Shown here: positions 59,673 to 64,000 of the stretch, one piece after another | Layout: every line of letters begins with the position of its first letter | Position numbering within the stretch: the stretch's first letter is position 1 | Source: Cupriavidus metallidurans CH34 | Lineage (GTDB): Bacteria > Pseudomonadota > Gammaproteobacteria > Burkholderiales > Burkholderiaceae | DNA: 64,000 nt | NCBI RefSeq assembly: GCF_000196015.1 | Contig: NC_007973.1 | Coordinates: 1 to 64,000, forward strand | Direction: 5' to 3' | The notes under the pieces: model-generated | Seen by the model: only the letters and a program-made list of their open reading frames with translations | Told to the model about the DNA's origin: nothing | The model's database searches: none | Position numbers and translations under genes: made by a program

Positions 59673-60683
59673 ATGGATTACTCTCCACCGCCGCTCTTCA
59701 AGCAAGGCACGTCCGCCGTTGCGCGTCTGGTTATCTTCGTGACGATCGCGCTGGTGCTGCTGATCGTCGACGCGCGCTTTGACGCCATGCGCAACGTGCG
59801 CCAGGTGGCTGCCACCGTGCTGATGCCGGTGGAGCGTCTGGTGCTGGTACCGCGCGACGCCATCCGTGGCGTCTTCGACTACGCCCAGTCTTCCGTCGAA
59901 CTGGCCAACGAGAACCGCGAGCTGCGGCGTGCGGCGCTCGAGCAGGCCAATGCCTCGGTTCGCCAGGCCCAGCTCGAATCCGAGAACAACCAGCTTCGCA
60001 AGCTGCTGAACCTGACGCAGCAATCGACCACGCCGGTGACCCCGGCGGAAATCCTCTACGACGCCCGGGACCCCTACAGCCAGCGTATCGTGATCGATCG
60101 CGGCAGCATGCAGGGCCTGCGCGCCGGCTATCCGGTCATCGACGAGCGCGGCGTGATCGGCCAGGTGACGCGCGTTTCCCCGTTCCAGTCGGAAGTGACG
60201 TTGCTGACCGACAAGGACCAGGCGATCCCGGTCCAGGTGGTGCGCAACGGTCTGCGCAGCGTGGCCTTTGGCGGCTCACGCGCCGGTCTGCTGGACCTGC
60301 GCTTCATGGCGGCATCGGCCGATCTGCAGCAGGGCGACCTGCTGGTGACGTCGGGCCTCGATGGCACCTATCCGCCGGGCCTGCCGGTGGCGAAGATTGT
60401 CCAGATCGAACGCAAAGCCGATACGGCGTTCTCCCGCGTGTATTGCGAGCCCGTGGCCGGTGTGCGTTCGCACCGCCAGTTGCTAGTGGTGCGCTATGAG
60501 TCGGGCCTTGCCCCGCGCCCGCCGGAGGCAGCCACGTCGCAGAAGGCCGAGCGCGGCTCGCGGTCGGCGGCGGCACGCGCTGGCGCCGAGCAGAAGGCAG
60601 ACAAGGCGGCCACGTCGGCCGACAAGCCCGCGGACACGCCCACGGCCGCGCCGGCGCAGAAACCCTCGGAGCCCGCACGGTGA
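59673..60683 (+). CDS. mreC: Rod shape-determining protein MreC
   Basis: A 336-residue periplasmic protein anchored by one helix (LVIFVTIALVLLIVDARF). A coiled coil follows (ELANENRELRRAALEQANASVRQAQLESENNQLRKLL), then the two beta domains (YSQRIVIDRGSMQGLRAGYPVI, GLDGTYPPGLPVAKIVQIER). The last 60 residues are an Ala/Lys/Pro-rich tail absent from shorter homologues. It links MreB with PBP2 and MreD. Confidence 0.95.
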   Translation: MDYSPPPLFKQGTSAVARLVIFVTIALVLLIVDARFDAMRNVRQVAATVLMPVERLVLVPRDAIRGVFDYAQSSVELANENRELRRAALEQANASVRQAQLESENNQLRKLLNLTQQSTTPVTPAEILYDARDPYSQRIVIDRGSMQGLRAGYPVIDERGVIGQVTRVSPFQSEVTLLTDKDQAIPVQVVRNGLRSVAFGGSRAGLLDLRFMAASADLQQGDLLVTSGLDGTYPPGLPVAKIVQIERKADTAFSRVYCEPVAGVRSHRQLLVVRYESGLAPRPPEAATSQKAERGSRSAAARAGAEQKADKAATSADKPADTPTAAPAQKPSEPAR

Positions 60684-61192
60684 CGACATCCCAATACCTG
60701 CTGCGCCCGGTCAATCCCGCGTTCATCGCGCTGACCTTCGTGCTGGCCTTCCTGATCAACCTGATGCCCTGGGGCGAGACGCTCTGGATTCCGGACGTCG
60801 TGGCGCTGGTGCTGGTGTTCTGGAACATCCACCAGCCACGCAAGGTTGGCATGGGCGTGGCGTTCCTGCTGGGTTTGCTGATGGACGTGCATGACGCTCG
60901 CCTGCTTGGCGAACATGCGCTTGCCTACACGCTGTTGGCCTACTTCGCGATCACGATCCATCGCCGGGTACTGTGGTTTTCGGTCTACGCGCAGGCGCTG
61001 CACGTGCTGCCGTTGTTGTTCATCGCGCACGCGGTGCCGGTGGTTATCCGCCTGGCCATGGGCGCGCCGCTGCCCGGCTGGCAATTGCTGCTGGCCCCGG
61101 TGATCGAGGCGGTGCTGTGGCCGATGGCCACCAGCCTGCTGCTGGCGCCGCAACGCAGATCGAACGAAGTCGATGAGACGCGTCCGATCTAG
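60680..61192 (+). CDS. mreD: Rod shape-determining membrane protein MreD
   Basis: A 170-residue inner-membrane protein with about five hydrophobic helices, beginning YLLRPVNPAFIALTFVLAFLINLMPWGETL. The GTG start overlaps the mreC stop (GTGA), so the two are translated together. It belongs to the elongasome with MreC, RodA and PBP2. Confidence 0.93.
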   Translation: MTTSQYLLRPVNPAFIALTFVLAFLINLMPWGETLWIPDVVALVLVFWNIHQPRKVGMGVAFLLGLLMDVHDARLLGEHALAYTLLAYFAITIHRRVLWFSVYAQALHVLPLLFIAHAVPVVIRLAMGAPLPGWQLLLAPVIEAVLWPMATSLLLAPQRRSNEVDETRPI

Positions 61193-61235
61193 TCCCAATC
61201 CCTGACGCGCTCACCACGCCGCCCGCAGTACCGCC

Positions 61236-63617
61236 ATGACCGAAATTCGCAACGTCGAACTGGAAATCGGCCGCTTCCGCATCCGCGTGGCGGCCGCCGC
61301 CCTGTTCACGGTCGTCTGCTTTGGCCTGCTGTTCTCCCGCTTTCTGTGGCTGCAGTGGTACAAGCACGACCAGTACTCGGCCAAGGCCGAGGACAACCGC
61401 ATCTCCGTGGCGCCGATCGAGCCTAACCGCGGCATCATCATGGACCGCAACGGCGTGGTGCTGGCGCGCAACTACTCCGCGTACACGCTTGAAATCACGC
61501 CGTCCAAGCTGACCGACACGCTCGACAACACGATCGAGGAGCTGGCCACGCTCGTCGATATCCAACCGCGCGACCGTCGCCGCTTCAAGCGGCTGCTGGA
61601 GGAATCGCGCAGCTTCGAAAGCCTGCCGATACGCAGCCAGCTCACCGACGAGGAGGTAGCCCGGTTTTCGGCGCAGCGCTTCCGCTTTCCGGGCGTCGAC
61701 GTGCGCGCGCGGTTGTTCCGCCAGTATCCGCTGGGCGAAGCGGCCAGCCACGTGGTCGGCTACCTGGGTCGCATCTCGCAGCGTGACCAGGAGCGGATCG
61801 AGGCCATGGACGAGGCCAACGACGCCGCCGATGGCGACAAGTACGATCCGCGCAAGGACGCCGACAACTACAAGGGCTCCAACTACATCGGCAAGATCGG
61901 GCTGGAACAGAGCTACGAGACCGAGCTGCACGGCCTGACGGGCTTCGAGGAGGTGGAGGTCAGCGCAGGTGGGCGGCCGATTCGCACCCTGTCCACGTCG
62001 CCGGCCACGCCGGGCAACAACCTGATCCTGTCGCTCGACATCCGCCTGCAGCAACTGGCCGAGCAGCTGTTCGGCGATCGCCGTGGAGCGCTGGTGGCGA
62101 TCGAGCCCGAAACGGGCGACATCCTGGCCTTCGTGTCCAAGCCGACCTTCGATCCGAACCTGTTCGTCGAAGGCATCGACTCCAAGACCTGGGACGAACT
62201 GAACAACTCACCCGACAAGCCGCTGCTGAACCGACCGTTGCGCGGCACCTATCCGCCTGGCTCGACGTACAAGCCGTTCATGGCGCTGGCTGCGCTGACC
62301 ACGGGCAAGCGCACTGCCGCCTGGGGGATGCACGATCCAGGGTTCTTCACGCTTGGCAACCACACGTTCCGCGACGACAAGCCCGGCGGCCACGGCTGGG
62401 TGGACATGCAGGCGTCGATCGTGCAGTCGTGCGACACCTATTACTACATGCTGGCGCGTGACATGGGCGTCAACGCGATCCACGATTTCATGAAGCCGCT
62501 CGGCTTCGGCCAGATCACCGGCATCGATATCGAGGGCGAAAACCGCGGCATCCTGCCATCCACGGACTGGAAGCGAAAGGCGTACCGCCGCCCCGAGCAG
62601 CAGAAGTGGTATGACGGCGAAACCATTTCGCTGGGCATCGGGCAGGGCTACAACAGCTTCACGATCCTGCAGTTGGCCAACGCGGTGTCGATCCTGGTCA
62701 ACAACGGCGTGGCGATGAAGCCCCACCTGGTCAAGGCCGTGGAGGATTCGGTCTCGCGCAAGCGCACGCTGACCGTGCCCAAGGAAAGCTATCGCATCCC
62801 GCTCAAGCAGGGCGATATCGACGTGATCAAGCGTTCGATGGTTGCCGTGACGCACTCCGGTACCGCTGCACGGGTGTTCGCCGGCGCTGCCTACGAGTCG
62901 GCCGGCAAGACCGGTACGGCGCAGACCTACACGCTGGGCAAGAACGAGAAGTACAACCACCATGCGCTGGACGAGCGCAAGCGCGACCACTCGCTCTACA
63001 CCGCGTTCGCCCCGGCCGATCATCCGAAGATCGCGCTGGCGCTGATCGTCGAGAACGCGGGTTTTGGCGCCGCCGTGGCCGCGCCGATCGCGCGCAAGGT
63101 GATGGACTACTACCTGCTGGGCAAGTGGCCGGAGGAACTGGCCGCGACGGCCCCGCCGCCCGCGGAGCGCGAGCGCGCTGGCGGCAAGCCGCCTGTCGAC
63201 ACGCCGAGCGTGTTCACGACTGGCCAGACCGCCAATGCCGCCAGTGCCACGGTGATGCAGACAGCACCGGCCGCCGCGTCGGATGCCACGACGGGCGCTG
63301 CAAATGCCGCAGGCGCGAGCGCGGCGGGGGCTTCCGCATCGGTGCCGGCGGCACGGTCGGCATCCGACACGATTGCCGGCCAGCTCGACCCGGATGCCAT
63401 CGCCCCGGCCTCGGCCGAAGTGACGCTCGATGCGCGGATGCTGCAGGCGCTTGGCCACAGCAAGCCAGCGCCGACGCCACCCGCCACGCCGTCGCGCGCA
63501 ACGCCCGCCTCGGCCCCGGCACCCGCCAAGCCGAAGACGCAGCCCGCCCGGCCAAAGCCCGCCAATGTCGCGGGCCCGGCCTCGGGCTCGTCGGCCCGCA
63601 ACAACGTTTCAGAGTAA
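61236..63617 (+). CDS. mrdA: Penicillin-binding protein 2 with long C-terminal tail
   Basis: A 793-residue transpeptidase of the elongasome that crosslinks lateral peptidoglycan with RodA. One N-terminal helix is followed by the dimer domain and the catalytic domain with SxxK at S343-K346 (PPGSTYKPF), SCD (VQSCDTYYY) and KTGT (SAGKTGTAQTY). The enzyme proper ends near residue 640. The next 150 residues are an Ala/Pro/Ser/Thr-rich low-complexity tail with no known domain. E. coli PBP2 has 633 residues. Confidence 0.96.
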   Translation: MTEIRNVELEIGRFRIRVAAAALFTVVCFGLLFSRFLWLQWYKHDQYSAKAEDNRISVAPIEPNRGIIMDRNGVVLARNYSAYTLEITPSKLTDTLDNTIEELATLVDIQPRDRRRFKRLLEESRSFESLPIRSQLTDEEVARFSAQRFRFPGVDVRARLFRQYPLGEAASHVVGYLGRISQRDQERIEAMDEANDAADGDKYDPRKDADNYKGSNYIGKIGLEQSYETELHGLTGFEEVEVSAGGRPIRTLSTSPATPGNNLILSLDIRLQQLAEQLFGDRRGALVAIEPETGDILAFVSKPTFDPNLFVEGIDSKTWDELNNSPDKPLLNRPLRGTYPPGSTYKPFMALAALTTGKRTAAWGMHDPGFFTLGNHTFRDDKPGGHGWVDMQASIVQSCDTYYYMLARDMGVNAIHDFMKPLGFGQITGIDIEGENRGILPSTDWKRKAYRRPEQQKWYDGETISLGIGQGYNSFTILQLANAVSILVNNGVAMKPHLVKAVEDSVSRKRTLTVPKESYRIPLKQGDIDVIKRSMVAVTHSGTAARVFAGAAYESAGKTGTAQTYTLGKNEKYNHHALDERKRDHSLYTAFAPADHPKIALALIVENAGFGAAVAAPIARKVMDYYLLGKWPEELAATAPPPAERERAGGKPPVDTPSVFTTGQTANAASATVMQTAPAAASDATTGAANAAGASAAGASASVPAARSASDTIAGQLDPDAIAPASAEVTLDARMLQALGHSKPAPTPPATPSRATPASAPAPAKPKTQPARPKPANVAGPASGSSARNNVSE

Positions 63618-63630
63618 TAAGGAGACGCGC

Positions 63631-64000
63631 ATGGACCGACGCCGCGTCGTATCGATCATCAAGTCTGCCCTGACCGGCTTCGACAAGCCGCTGGCCTTGA
63701 TCGTCTTTCTGCTGTTCGCCACCGGCATCGTTGCGCTGTACTCGGCCGCGATCGACATGCCGGGCCGGGTCGAGGACCAGCTGCGCAATATCCTGCTGTC
63801 GTACGTGGTGATGCTGGTGATCGCCTACATGCCGACCCAGCTGTTGATGCGGATTGCCGTGCCGCTCTACACCGTGGGGGTAGCGCTGCTGATTGCCGTG
63901 GCGATGTTCGGCCTGATCCGCAAGGGCGCGCGGCGCTGGCTGAACGTGGGGATGGTGATTCAGCCCTCCGAGATCATGAAGATCGCGATGCCACTGATGC
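63631..64000 (+). CDS. rodA: Peptidoglycan glycosyltransferase RodA (partial)
   Basis: The first 123 codons of a SEDS-family glycosyltransferase that polymerises lipid II with PBP2; the window ends before the stop. The start reads MDRRRVVSIIKSALTGFDKP then LALIVFLLFATGIVALYSAA. The SEDS signature GARRWLNVGMVIQPSEIMKI is present near residues 98-117. AATAAGGAGACGCGC precedes the ATG. It follows mrdA by 13 bp. Confidence 0.95.
   Translation, partial: MDRRRVVSIIKSALTGFDKPLALIVFLLFATGIVALYSAAIDMPGRVEDQLRNILLSYVVMLVIAYMPTQLLMRIAVPLYTVGVALLIAVAMFGLIRKGARRWLNVGMVIQPSEIMKIAMPLM

Overview
This is a GC-rich bacterial chromosome segment whose gene set and protein sequences point to the Burkholderiaceae, most likely Cupriavidus or the neighbouring Ralstonia lineage. 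The species cannot be fixed without a search. The window opens on dnaA-dnaN-gyrB, so it lies next to the replication origin of the main chromosome. It closes in the cell-shape operon mreB-mreC-mreD-mrdA-rodA, with rodA cut by the window end.

Layout. (1) 1-6140: dnaA, dnaN and gyrB with two hairpin terminators. (2) 6141-8366: an accessory patch that looks less GC-rich, holding a lone modification-dependent restriction endonuclease of the MspJI/AspBHI type, with about 720 bp of apparently gene-free DNA before it and a doubtful 52-residue ORF after it. (3) 8367-16460, minus strand: a Tat-exported amidohydrolase, then a run transcribed as solute-binding protein, ATPase, two permeases, AraC regulator and EamA exporter. 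A six-codon leader ORF and a duplicated ribosome site precede the binding protein. (4) 16618-33070: mostly single metabolic, transport and stress genes: a methyltransferase-like membrane protein, a MazG-type pyrophosphohydrolase, a DUF72 protein, a half-length DbpA-like helicase domain, a CBS protein, two MFS pumps, a periplasmic glutathione peroxidase, an MBL-fold protein, a fumarylacetoacetate-hydrolase family protein, two M20 peptidases, a Bug-type binding protein, and two related OmpR-type response regulators that face away from each other. (5) 33083-35498: an outer-membrane porin gene split by a complete IS3-family element with clean ends and a 3-bp target duplication. (6) 35919-39068: minCDE and corA. 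(7) 39179-48006: a full kdp potassium system, kdpFABCDE, preceded by a KdpE-box-like sequence and an extra small membrane ORF. (8) 48145-52480: a SEL1-repeat protein, then an ATP-grasp/alpha-E fusion overlapping a transglutaminase-like gene. (9) 52494-57521, minus strand: gatC-gatA-lipoprotein-hydrolase-gatB. (10) 57522-58486: a long gap holding a 104-bp palindromic element, then the mre operon.

How the parts work together: the core blocks cover replication initiation, division-site placement (Min), misacylated tRNA-Gln/Asn repair (GatCAB), rod shape (Mre/PBP2/RodA) and potassium homeostasis (Kdp). The accessory interest lies in the restriction enzyme beside gyrB, the reversible-looking porin disruption next to two orphan response regulators, the degenerate helicase domain, the ATP-grasp/transglutaminase pair, and several unassigned structured DNA/RNA elements. 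No tRNA, rRNA or CRISPR array was recognised. I found no single system here that I can call wholly new; the candidates are ranked in the findings.
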